From Tenacibaculum mesophilum (GTDB lineage: Bacteria > Bacteroidota > Bacteroidia > Flavobacteriales > Flavobacteriaceae): 64,000 nt of DNA. Within the stretch, counting starts at the first letter, position 1, and each line of letters begins with the position of its first letter. Both the position numbers and the translations under genes were made by a program. The stretch covers positions 2,784,001 through 2,848,000 of the forward strand of contig NZ_CP032544.1 in assembly GCF_003867075.1 (NCBI RefSeq), given 5' to 3'. The notes below the pieces were generated by a model. That model searched no databases, was not told the origin of the DNA, and was given only the letters and a program-made list of their open reading frames with translations. Shown one piece after another: positions 8,816 to 16,744 of this stretch.

Positions 8816-9694
8816 TTAGTAATACAAATCGTTAGTTTGTAAATTTAAGAATCGTTGTGTAGCAAAGAAGGTACTAATCCATGTAATAAAAAATGCAACC
8901 AATATAACTCCACCAGCTACATAACCTAATGCAACGTAATCTGTTAGTAGCTCTAATGTAGGTATGTATTTATCTACATAATAAATTAGAATACCTAATC
9001 CACTTATTGCTATAAAAGCTCCTAGTAATCCTAGTTTTATACTTTGCCAAATAAAAGGTTTACGAATAAAGCTTTTTGTAGCACCTACCATTTGCATGGT
9101 TTTTATATTGAATCGTTTTGAATAAATCGATAATCGGATAGAACTGTTTATTAAAATAATAGCAACCAACCCGAAAAAACCACTTAATACTAAGAGCCAA
9201 AAACTAATACGTTGAATATTTTTGGTAAGTAATTGTACTAACGGTTTGTCGTAACTTACTTCGTCTACAAACTTGTTTTTATCAAAAGATTTTTCAAGCT
9301 CACTCATTTTTTCAGGAGTCACAAAATCTGCTTTTAGATAAATGTCTATTCCATTTTTTAAGGGATTATCTCCCAAAAATTGTAAAAAATCTTCACCTAA
9401 ATCTTTTTTATACTCTTTGGCGGCATCTTCTTTAGAAATATAAACCACCTTATTAACAAATTCTTCTTTTTTAATAGATTCTTTAAGACTTTTAATATTT
9501 TTATCAGCAACTTCATCTTTTAAGAAAAGTGTCATAACTACTTTTTCCTTAAAATGATTTGCAACTTTTGTTGATTTTAAAAGAACTAAGCCTAAAACAC
9601 CAATCATAAAAAGTACAAGTGCAATACTTACTACTACTGATATGTATGAAGATTGTAATCGGCGTTTTTGAAAAGAATCAAAAGAAGTTGTCAT
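8816..9694 (-). CDS. ftsX: Cell division protein FtsX
   Basis: FtsX is the membrane half of the FtsEX complex, which uses ATP in the cytosol to activate periplasmic peptidoglycan hydrolases at the septum. The 292-residue protein has one helix at about 17-40, an extracytoplasmic domain at roughly 45-165, and three C-terminal helices (about 170-190, 220-245, 260-285), the standard FtsX topology. The basic start 'FQKRRLQSSY' is typical of Bacteroidota FtsX. The ATPase gene ftsE is not adjacent, which is common in this phylum. It is the first gene of its operon. Confidence 0.92.
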   Translation of the reverse strand: MTTSFDSFQKRRLQSSYISVVVSIALVLFMIGVLGLVLLKSTKVANHFKEKVVMTLFLKDEVADKNIKSLKESIKKEEFVNKVVYISKEDAAKEYKKDLGEDFLQFLGDNPLKNGIDIYLKADFVTPEKMSELEKSFDKNKFVDEVSYDKPLVQLLTKNIQRISFWLLVLSGFFGLVAIILINSSIRLSIYSKRFNIKTMQMVGATKSFIRKPFIWQSIKLGLLGAFIAISGLGILIYYVDKYIPTLELLTDYVALGYVAGGVILVAFFITWISTFFATQRFLNLQTNDLYY

Positions 9695-9752
9695 TAGTAA
9701 ATACTGATTTTAAGGCGTTGCAAGATACAAATATTTAATTTTTAAATACTTC

Positions 9753-10157
9753 CTATTCTTCTATCTCTTGGCATAACTCTATAAGTACACCATTGGTAGT
9801 TTTAGGATGTAAAAAAGCTACTAGTTTATTATCGGCTCCTTTTTTAGGAACCTCATTCAAAACTGTAAAACCTTCACCTTGTAAACGCTTAATTTCTTCT
9901 TTTATGTTGTCAACTGCAAAAGCAATATGGTGAATTCCTTCTCCTTTTTTTTCTATAAACTTGGCTATAGGGCTATCAGGCTTTGTAGCTTCTAATAATT
10001 CAATTTTATTAGGACCAGATTTAAAAAATGAAGTTTTTACACCTTCGCTAGCAACTTCTTCAATTTTATAATGTGCTTCTCCAAAAAGAGAAGCAAATAA
10101 TGAGTTAGATTTTTCTAAATCTTTAACGGCGATACCAATATGTTCAATTTTGTTCAT
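9753..10157 (-). CDS. mce: Methylmalonyl-CoA epimerase
   Basis: This 134-residue vicinal-oxygen-chelate protein interconverts (R)- and (S)-methylmalonyl-CoA in the propionate/succinate pathway. It has two babbab modules starting 'IEHIGIAVKDLEKS' and 'GIHHIAFAVDNI'. Likely metal ligands are His6, Glu53, His76 or His77, and Glu127 in 'NGVLIELCQ'. Length and motif spacing fit epimerases rather than longer dioxygenases. The methylmalonyl-CoA mutase genes are not in the window. It stands alone, with 58 bases between it and the ftsX start. Confidence 0.9.
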   Translation of the reverse strand: MNKIEHIGIAVKDLEKSNSLFASLFGEAHYKIEEVASEGVKTSFFKSGPNKIELLEATKPDSPIAKFIEKKGEGIHHIAFAVDNIKEEIKRLQGEGFTVLNEVPKKGADNKLVAFLHPKTTNGVLIELCQEIEE

Positions 10158-10187
10158 AACGTAAAAGTAAAAAATATAGAGAACTAT

Positions 10188-10730
10188 CTATAAACTTTCT
10201 ATTGCTATTTTTTCAGCCATAATAATAAGTACATCTGATTGATTTATCATTGAAAGTATTTGTGAGCTAATTCCTTTAAGTTGTTCATGATTACAACAAA
10301 ACCTCCAAACTTGTTCTAGGAATTGCGTAAAATCTTCATTTGTGTCGTATTTAAACTGCTTGGTTTGGTAAATTACTGCTAAAAGTTGCTCTATCAAGGT
10401 TGTTGAATTATCTAAAATGGTAGCATAGGGAGTGTATACTTCCCATAAGTCTTGTTGAGCTTCTGTTAATGTTGAAGCTCCTAATTGTAGAGTCTCTTTT
10501 TTCTTATTTCTACTATTTGGGATGAATGAACTTAACATGGCTCTTTTAACTGCAAATTTTGATGAATCTGGTAAATTAAGTGCTTTCAATACTTCTTCTG
10601 TAGCTAACAACCAATTGCGAATATTTTTAGCGCTTTGTGTATTTTTTTTCTCAATTTGATTCGCTAACTCATGTATTTCGTTCAATTGAGTTTTGAGTTG
10701 ATTGGTTATTTTTGTAATTGATTTTCTCAT
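10188..10730 (-). CDS. Helical protein of unknown function in the DUF2589 cluster
   Basis: I do not recognise a family. The 180-residue protein has no signal peptide or membrane segment and appears almost wholly helical, with an N-terminal coiled-coil-like region (about 5-50) rich in Lys, Gln and Asn. A cysteine pair occurs in 'FCCNHEQLKG' near residues 148-157. It is the last of three minus-strand genes, separated by only 2 bases from the next upstream gene, so it is very likely co-expressed with it and with the DUF2589 gene. Confidence 0.65.
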   Translation of the reverse strand: MRKSITKITNQLKTQLNEIHELANQIEKKNTQSAKNIRNWLLATEEVLKALNLPDSSKFAVKRAMLSSFIPNSRNKKKETLQLGASTLTEAQQDLWEVYTPYATILDNSTTLIEQLLAVIYQTKQFKYDTNEDFTQFLEQVWRFCCNHEQLKGISSQILSMINQSDVLIIMAEKIAIESL

Positions 10731-10732
10731 AA

Positions 10733-11404
10733 CTATTCTGGTAATAGTTTGGTTTCTCTTACACCATCTTCATTTTCTGAAGTATACCACTCCATGCCTT
10801 CTTCATTTAAAGTCATTTTAATCTGAACTATATTTTCAGGTTTGATTTCGTTTAGTTTATGAGCTTCTACAATAACTTTCGTGTTTTTTTGTGTTATTTG
10901 TCTACTTTTAATAGATGGTCTTAATTCTGAATTAAGCTTTTTAACTAATACGTCGTAACTCACCTTTTCACTATAAATAGAGATAAACTCTTTAGATAAT
11001 TGTTGTGAAAACCTTGATAACACAGGGTCAACTTCACCAGTTGCTTTTATGTTTTTTTCAAGTTCATCTGTTCTTTGTGCTATTATTGAGCGAAGCATAG
11101 TAGATGTCTTTCTATCAAAAGAAGTAATTTTTGAAGCATCTTTTAAAATTGTATAGGCTTGTGAATTGAAAGCAACATTATCAATAGGTTCGTAATCGGC
11201 TTCATAAGTCTCTTCTAATTCTCCAATGGCTACAGGAATGGTGAGTTCAATATTTTGTGCTTTAAAACGAGGAATAGAAAAGTGTTTTAAGAGCTCATGA
11301 CGTGAAAACTTCTCAGCAATCTCTAAAGATTTCAAATCAGACATTAAACGTGCTTCTGCAATGCTGGTGGCAATTCCACCTAAATATTCATTTAAATTTA
11401 CCAT
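10733..11404 (-). CDS. Unknown protein, possible partner of the DUF2589 protein
   Basis: The start is placed at the ATG at 11404 (protein MVNLNEYLGG..., 223 residues); an upstream in-frame ATG at 11449 would add an unconvincing 15-residue tail. The first 60 residues (LGG followed by a long alanine-rich helix, then 'FSIPRFKAQNIELTIPVAIGELE') follow the same plan as the DUF2589 protein next door: a Gly-Gly helix start followed by an isoleucine/proline strand. A related or interacting pair is plausible. There is no signal peptide or membrane helix. No function can be assigned. Confidence 0.65.
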   Translation of the reverse strand: MVNLNEYLGGIATSIAEARLMSDLKSLEIAEKFSRHELLKHFSIPRFKAQNIELTIPVAIGELEETYEADYEPIDNVAFNSQAYTILKDASKITSFDRKTSTMLRSIIAQRTDELEKNIKATGEVDPVLSRFSQQLSKEFISIYSEKVSYDVLVKKLNSELRPSIKSRQITQKNTKVIVEAHKLNEIKPENIVQIKMTLNEEGMEWYTSENEDGVRETKLLPE

Positions 11405-11463
11405 AATAAAAATTTTAAAAAAGAGGTTGTACGGTTTGGTACGGTACAACCCCGTTATAAATG

Positions 11464-12057
11464 TTAAGCTACAGCAGCAATACTATCCTCTAACATATTT
11501 AAGATTCTACTTAACCCTTCTGGTAACTCGTCGTTTACAGCACGAACTTTTACACCTAGGTTATATGTCTTATCTACCTTAACACCTTGAGATGTGTTTC
11601 TTTTGTAAGATGCTGAAGCTTTAAAGTTTACAATTTTGTAATTGATTCCTAATTCTGCACTAGCTGCAAACTCAGATGATACGTTGCTCGTTTCAGTAGA
11701 GCTTAAACGAGCATTAAAATCAATGTTTACTTCATCAATACGGATTGATGGAATGGTAAGCATTGTTAGAAATGGTACTTTGATTTCAATTTCACTTTTT
11801 ATAAACTTTGGATTGTTAGCATCAACAGCCTTGTCAGGATCATAATCAGGATTAGGTACTGATTTTTCATACTGAAAATCAACGTAACGTAAAGAGTCTG
11901 GATTGGCAGGGTCATTGCTTTTTTCAAAACCTACTTCTTTAATAAAGTTTACAGTAGCCATCGAAGCTGCTGTTTGTGCTTGTATCGCAGCTTGTAAAGG
12001 ACCTCCAACATATACATTGAAATCCAAACTGTTTAATTCTGGAACTAAATTTGGCAT
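11464..12057 (-). CDS. DUF2589 domain-containing protein
   Basis: The 197-residue protein matches my memory of DUF2589. An N-terminal 'YVGGPLQAAIQAQ...TVNFIKEVGF' helix is followed by a beta-rich part with 'IEIKVPFLTMLTIPSIRIDEVNIDFNA' spacing and a polar serine-rich section, then 'VRAVNDELPEGLSRILNMLEDSI' near the end. The family has no known function; the strand content suggests an assembly or structural protein. There is no signal peptide. It is the first gene of the minus-strand trio and diverges from a gene set that includes a two-component system. Confidence 0.75.
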   Translation of the reverse strand: MPNLVPELNSLDFNVYVGGPLQAAIQAQTAASMATVNFIKEVGFEKSNDPANPDSLRYVDFQYEKSVPNPDYDPDKAVDANNPKFIKSEIEIKVPFLTMLTIPSIRIDEVNIDFNARLSSTETSNVSSEFAASAELGINYKIVNFKASASYKRNTSQGVKVDKTYNLGVKVRAVNDELPEGLSRILNMLEDSIAAVA

Positions 12058-12454
12058 ATTTTTTATTTTGTGTACCTACTCTGTTTATAATTAGGCTTTT
12101 CGGTTGTCGCCCAGTATTTCGAAATAACTGATGGCAAAATTGAATGAAATTTAGAGTTTAGTTTTGAGGAGTATCACGGTAAAAACATTGTAATAAACCT
12201 AGGTTTTTAAGAAGGTTTTTCTCCTTGTAGGCTTTGAGGAGTAAAAAATAAGATATATTTTAAAAAGAAAGAAAAAAAACAAGAGTCTATGTCATGAAAA
12301 AGTAATAGTTAAAACATTTATAGGTATAAGGGGTTTTTCCTGTATTTATGTTGTTAACTGTCTGATTTGTTGTTTGTAGAAGTAAATGTTTTAATCTAGT
12401 TAAAAAAATGTAAGTATTTTTGAGATATAATAAAATTAGCGAAATTTAAGAATT
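12058..12454. promoter_or_regulatory. 397-base divergent intergenic region with repeats
   Basis: No gene is visible. The region separates the DUF2589 operon (minus) from the sensor operon (plus). It contains an 11-base direct repeat TTTGAGGAGTA (12163-12173 and 12233-12243, 70 bases apart) and a perfect 12-base palindrome AAACCTAGGTTT (12195-12206) between the two copies. TATTTTTG at 12415-12422 could serve as the -7 box for the plus-strand operon, but it has no matching -33. The repeats look like protein-binding sites, possibly for the response regulator encoded at 14434-15078. Confidence 0.5.
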
Positions 12455-13033
12455 ATGAGAAAAATTTTACAAAGTATTTTAGGGCTTATATGCCCAAAAC
12501 CACAAGAGCCATCCAAACCAAAAACATTACTCACGTATAAAGAAATCGTATTGATGCTTTCAGAGTATGATGAAACACGTTTAAAAATTTTAACTAATGA
12601 GTTAGGTTTTGAAGATACTAGAGTTAATACATTTGGGTTTCAAGAGTTAAAGAACTACTTAGACTATGTAGAAAAGATAGCTAATAAAAAAGGAATTCAA
12701 TTAAAGGGTATTAGCTTTATTAAAGGTGTTTATAATAAAGAAAACACACATATTGATAAATATGAAGGTTACGAAAACTTACTATATACTCCAACAGCAA
12801 TTGTTGATGGTGTTGAAGTTGCTATAGATGTTTTAAAGTCAAAAAAAGGAAAAATAGTTACTTTAAAAGAAGTCTTAGAACATAACGGTTATGAGTGGCG
12901 TTATGACTCAAGAAAGAAAAAAGAGACACAGAAACATGAAACTAAAACTATGATGATGCGTACTGAAATAACTCTTGAAGATTCAGAAAGTGGAGTAGGG
13001 AATAAGACAAAAATAGCACCACCACACGATTAA
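12455..13033 (+). CDS. Conserved unknown protein, first gene of the sensor operon
   Basis: The 192-residue protein starts with a short hydrophobic segment (MRKILQSILGLICPKP) that may anchor it but is too short for a normal signal peptide. The body is charged and mixed alpha/beta, and the tail (from about 150) is low-complexity, with a methionine run and acidic/threonine residues. No family is recognised. It lies 14 bases before the 7-TM protein and is probably the first gene of the operon leading into the two-component system. Confidence 0.6.
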   Translation: MRKILQSILGLICPKPQEPSKPKTLLTYKEIVLMLSEYDETRLKILTNELGFEDTRVNTFGFQELKNYLDYVEKIANKKGIQLKGISFIKGVYNKENTHIDKYEGYENLLYTPTAIVDGVEVAIDVLKSKKGKIVTLKEVLEHNGYEWRYDSRKKKETQKHETKTMMMRTEITLEDSESGVGNKTKIAPPHD

Positions 13034-13047
13034 TTTTTAGAATATTT

Positions 13048-13656
13048 ATGATTTCTTATTTCTCATTGGTTATCCAAGTAATTACTCTGATTGTCTCTTT
13101 AGTTATGTTAAAGAAGTATAACACGATTTTTTTAATGCTTTTGACTATCTTATGTTTTAGTACAGTGGTTGTAGAGGTGATTGGAGATTATCATGTTAAA
13201 AATGGAACATCAAATTTTATATATTATTATATATTTACATTAGTCGAATGTAGCTTAATTACTTTGATGTACATAAATTTAGCAACAGATAACAAGACAA
13301 TTAAGATTCATAAGTTATTTTTTCTGTTTTTTTTAATATCATGGCTTATTGTATGGATAAATCGTGACTTTTTCAGATATTGTTTGTTAGTAGAATCAAT
13401 AGTAATTGGTGTTTATGTTTTACTTTTTTTAAGAAATTTACTGCTATCTGATAAAATTCTTAGTTATAAAAAATCCCTGTCTTTTTGGATTTCAATAGGT
13501 TTTATGGTTTTCTATCTTCCATCAATCCCTTTTTTTATAATTCTTGAGTATATGCAAAATAGAAAATTATTTTTTGTATTAGATGTTTTAACAATTTTAA
13601 TGGGATTACTTATAATTTATGGATTATTATGCAGCAACAAGAAGGAGAGATATTAA
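13048..13656 (+). CDS. Seven-helix integral membrane protein, possible sensor
   Basis: The 202-residue protein is nearly all membrane: about seven hydrophobic helices spread evenly from residue 5 to 195, with short loops. It resembles the membrane-only sensor modules fused to kinases in other bacteria, but here it is a separate gene. It overlaps the following kinase gene by 28 bases, and the kinase itself has only one membrane helix and no sensor domain. I therefore infer that it supplies the signal-input half of a split sensor kinase. No ligand can be suggested. Confidence 0.6.
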   Translation: MISYFSLVIQVITLIVSLVMLKKYNTIFLMLLTILCFSTVVVEVIGDYHVKNGTSNFIYYYIFTLVECSLITLMYINLATDNKTIKIHKLFFLFFLISWLIVWINRDFFRYCLLVESIVIGVYVLLFLRNLLLSDKILSYKKSLSFWISIGFMVFYLPSIPFFIILEYMQNRKLFFVLDVLTILMGLLIIYGLLCSNKKERY

Positions 13657-14378
13657 TTATTTCGACATTAATTATAATAATTGTTATTGTTTTTTTAATT
13701 GTACTGTTTACAATTTTTCAACGCCGTAAAAATAAACTGTTGCAAGAAAGAGATAAAAACAAAAAACGTTATGAACGAGAAATTGCTGAAACTCAGATAG
13801 AAATAAGAGAAGAGACTTTAAGAAATATTAGTTGGGAGTTGCATGATAATATAGGTCAACTCCTAACTTTAGCAAAAATACAATTACAACATGCCTCTCC
13901 TGACAATATGGGAGAAATCTCAGAAATTATAGCAAAAAGTTTAACAGAAGTAAGAGCCTTATCAAAAATAATTAATCCTGATTTTATTAATAATATAAAA
14001 TTAAGAAAAGCTTTAGAATTAGAGATTGAACGATTCAATAGATTGAATTATATCGAAGCAAGTTTAAGAGTAATAGGAGAAGAAATAGAAATAAATCAAA
14101 AGCATGGAATAGTAATTTTTAGAATCCTTCAAGAGTTTTTTTCTAATACTATAAAGCATTCTAAAGCATCTAAATTAAATGTGTTTTTGAGTTATAAAGA
14201 AGATTCAATAGAGGTAAAAGCTCAAGATAATGGAGTAGGCTTTGATATGGAAAGAGCTAGATTTAAAGGCTTAGGATTGCAGAATATAAAAGCAAGAGCA
14301 AAACTAATTAATGCGGAAACAAAGTTTATGTCAGAGCCCCAAAAAGGTACAGGTTTAATAATAAATTACTATATTTAA
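13629..14378 (+). CDS. Sensor histidine kinase, HisKA_3 type
   Basis: The 249-residue kinase has one N-terminal membrane helix (about 8-30), a short coiled linker, and the HisKA_3 dimerisation motif 'ELHDNIGQLL' with phospho-acceptor His72. An HATPase domain follows: N box 'FFSNTIKHS' (171-179), G1 'DNGVGFD' (200-206) and G2 'GLGLQNIKAR' (214-223). There is no extracytoplasmic sensor domain. It is the usual partner of NarL/LuxR-type regulators, and one follows 55 bases downstream. Overlap with the membrane protein gene suggests translational coupling. Confidence 0.9.
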   Translation: MQQQEGEILIISTLIIIIVIVFLIVLFTIFQRRKNKLLQERDKNKKRYEREIAETQIEIREETLRNISWELHDNIGQLLTLAKIQLQHASPDNMGEISEIIAKSLTEVRALSKIINPDFINNIKLRKALELEIERFNRLNYIEASLRVIGEEIEINQKHGIVIFRILQEFFSNTIKHSKASKLNVFLSYKEDSIEVKAQDNGVGFDMERARFKGLGLQNIKARAKLINAETKFMSEPQKGTGLIINYYI

Positions 14379-14433
14379 AGAACTTTAGTGTATTTCCCCA
14401 ACAACTAATAACGAAATATAACCCACAAAAATT

Positions 14434-15078
14434 ATGAAATACTCAGTTGTTGTTGTAGATGATCATACGTTATTATCACAAGCTATTGAAGGTATGGTAA
14501 ATACTTTTGATAAATTCAAGGTGCTTTACACTTGCAAAAATGGTAAAGAAGTTGAAGAAAAGTTTTTGGCATCACCTAAAAATATACCAGATTTAGTTTT
14601 AGTAGATGTTAATATGCCTGTGATGAACGGTATTGAAACTACAGAGTGGATAGTGAATAACTACCCACAAGTACATGTTATGGCATTGTCTGTAGAGGAC
14701 GCTGACGGCACTATTTTAAAAATGTTAAAAGCTGGTGCTGTAGGGTACCTGCTAAAAGATACTAAGAAAGAAATTTTAGAGAAAGCGTTGTTAGAAATGA
14801 TGGACAACGGATTTTATCATACCAGAAATGTTACCACGTTATTGTTAGATTCCGTTTCAGGAAAGAACTCACGAAATAACCTAGCGTTTAAGGATAATGA
14901 AATAACTTTTATGAAGCTAGCATGCTCGGAATTAACATACAAAGAGATTGCTGAAAAAATGTTTTTAAGCCCAAAAACAATTGATGGTTATCGAGATAGT
15001 CTATTTACAAAGTTAAATGTAAGAAATAGAGTGGGCTTGGTTATGTATGCCATAAAAAATAAAATTTACACTCCGTAA
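14434..15078 (+). CDS. LuxR/NarL-family response regulator
   Basis: The 214-residue protein has a receiver domain with acidic pair Asp9-Asp10, phospho-acceptor Asp58, the Ser86 switch position and Lys108. It is followed by a LuxR-type helix-turn-helix (about 150-210) with 'ELTYKEIAEKMFLSPKTIDGYR'. It is expected to be phosphorylated by the kinase just upstream and to bind DNA as a dimer. Likely targets, by inference, are the repeats in the 12058-12454 region that control the two divergent operons. Confidence 0.92.
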   Translation: MKYSVVVVDDHTLLSQAIEGMVNTFDKFKVLYTCKNGKEVEEKFLASPKNIPDLVLVDVNMPVMNGIETTEWIVNNYPQVHVMALSVEDADGTILKMLKAGAVGYLLKDTKKEILEKALLEMMDNGFYHTRNVTTLLLDSVSGKNSRNNLAFKDNEITFMKLACSELTYKEIAEKMFLSPKTIDGYRDSLFTKLNVRNRVGLVMYAIKNKIYTP

Positions 15079-15099
15079 TTTTATGCTTAAATTTGCAGC

Positions 15100-15495
15100 A
15101 TGGAAGAAACAAATAGACAGAGAAAAATAGCAGGAGTGTTGCAACAGGATTTGGTAGACGTTTTACAACGTGCTGCTCAAGATGGAATGAAGGGAGTGAT
15201 TATATCGGTTTCTAAAGTTTCGGTTACTGCCGATTTGGGAGTAGCAAAAGTATACTTAAGTGTTTTCCCTTCAGAAAAAAGAGATGAAATTATTGAAGGA
15301 GTAAAATCTAATACACCCTTAATTCGTCATGAATTAGCACAACGAACAAAAAATCAATTACGAAGAATGCCAGAATTGTTGTTCTTTGGAGATGATAGTT
15401 TGGATTATATTGAGGATATTGATAAGTCTTTAAAAGGAGAAGATGTAGACCCAATAAAAAATCCAGATGTTCTGCCTCGTCGTCAAAAACGTTAA
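15100..15495 (+). CDS. rbfA: Ribosome-binding factor A
   Basis: RbfA binds the pre-30S particle and helps 16S rRNA 5'-end maturation. The 131-residue protein has the KH-like fold pattern: 'TNRQRKIAGVLQQDLVDVLQ' at the start, a strand with 'VTADLGVAKVYLSVFP' near 40-56, and 'QRTKNQLRRMPELLFFGDDSLDY' near 88-108, all typical of RbfA. TAAATTTG at 15088-15095 could be its -7 element, giving a very short leader. It sits directly before an ABC permease, a common Bacteroidota arrangement. Confidence 0.93.
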   Translation: MEETNRQRKIAGVLQQDLVDVLQRAAQDGMKGVIISVSKVSVTADLGVAKVYLSVFPSEKRDEIIEGVKSNTPLIRHELAQRTKNQLRRMPELLFFGDDSLDYIEDIDKSLKGEDVDPIKNPDVLPRRQKR

Positions 15496-15533
15496 TAATT
15501 TTTGTTACTTTGGCTAGCTAAATTTATGAATGC

Positions 15534-16736
15534 TTGAACTTTCCTTTATACATAGCTAAGAGATACTTATTTTCTAAAACAAGTACTAATGCAATAAATA
15601 TAATCACAGCAATAGCTGTTTTTGGTGTTGTAGTTGGTACCTTGGCTTTGTTTGTTGTATTATCTGGTTTCTCAGGATTAAAAACGTTTAGTGATTCATT
15701 ACTTAATGCTTCTGATCCCGATATAAAAATTACCGCATCTAAAGGAAAGACTTTCCTGTACTCTCAAAAAATAGATAGTATTTTACAGCAAAACAAAGAG
15801 ATAGAAGCTGCATCAAAAGTAGTGGAAGAACGTGTTTTTTTAAAGTATAAAAACAAAGAGCACATAGCTCAAATTAAAGGAGTAGATTCTAATTATCCAA
15901 GAATTATTCCGACTGATTCTTTGCTGACAGTAGGTACTTGGATTGACGAAGAGTATAAAAATACGGCGGTAGTTGGGTATGGAATATCGTATAAACTATC
16001 ACTGGGTATTTTTAATTTTGGGGAAGCACTTCAAATTTTAGTGCCTAAACCAGGAAAAGGATTTATCAATGCTAATAATGCTTTTCGATCTGTTTCTACA
16101 CAAATAGTAGGAGTATATACAGGTGCGGAAGAATTTCAGAACAAATATGTGTTTACTGAAACTTCACTTGCTCAAGAATTGTTAGGATACGACGATAATC
16201 AAATTACGGGTGTTGAACTTCGCTTAAAAGAAGGGGTAAATCTTGATACATTCCAAAATAACTTACAAAATGTTTTAGGAGATGAATTAAAAGTGCAAAC
16301 CCGCGCACAGTTAAATACGTTATATTATAAAGTGATTAATACCGAAAACTTCATTTCGTATTTAATCTTTACGTTAATTGTTGCTATAGCTTTGTTTAAT
16401 GTGATAGGGTCAATTATCATGATGATTATCGATAAACGTCAAAACCTAAAAACGCTGTTTAATTTAGGAAGTAGTATAAACGATATAAAAAAGATATTCG
16501 TACTGCAAGGTTTCTTACTAACACTTGTAGGAATGACAATAGGAATTGCTTTAGGTGTTATCATTGTAATAATACAACAACGTTTTGAGTTGCTAATGAT
16601 TACACAAAATCTAGCATACCCAGTAGAGTTTAAGTGGATAAACTTATTGGTAGTGGTTGTTACAATTTCAGCTTTAGGATATTTAGCAGCAAAAATTGCA
16701 AGTTCAAGGATTTCAAAAAGTTTTATTGAACGATAA
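15534..16736 (+). CDS. LolC/LolE-type ABC transporter permease
   Basis: The gene starts with TTG at 15534. The 400-residue protein begins 'MNFPLYIAKRYLF', has one helix at about 20-48, a large periplasmic MacB-like domain (about 50-265) and three C-terminal helices (about 275-300, 320-350, 365-390). This is the FtsX/MacB permease topology of LolC/E, which extracts lipoproteins from the inner membrane for delivery to the outer membrane. The ATPase is not adjacent. Substrate is inferred from family and position; another MacB-like role is possible. Confidence 0.82.
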   Translation: MNFPLYIAKRYLFSKTSTNAINIITAIAVFGVVVGTLALFVVLSGFSGLKTFSDSLLNASDPDIKITASKGKTFLYSQKIDSILQQNKEIEAASKVVEERVFLKYKNKEHIAQIKGVDSNYPRIIPTDSLLTVGTWIDEEYKNTAVVGYGISYKLSLGIFNFGEALQILVPKPGKGFINANNAFRSVSTQIVGVYTGAEEFQNKYVFTETSLAQELLGYDDNQITGVELRLKEGVNLDTFQNNLQNVLGDELKVQTRAQLNTLYYKVINTENFISYLIFTLIVAIALFNVIGSIIMMIIDKRQNLKTLFNLGSSINDIKKIFVLQGFLLTLVGMTIGIALGVIIVIIQQRFELLMITQNLAYPVEFKWINLLVVVVTISALGYLAAKIASSRISKSFIER

Positions 16737-16744
16737 GTTTTTAT

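Noticed and set aside
12121..12180. Sigma-54 promoter before the DUF2589 or sensor operon (TGGC near 12133)
   Set aside because: No GC doublet at the -12 spacing follows, so the match to TGGC-N8-TGC is by chance.
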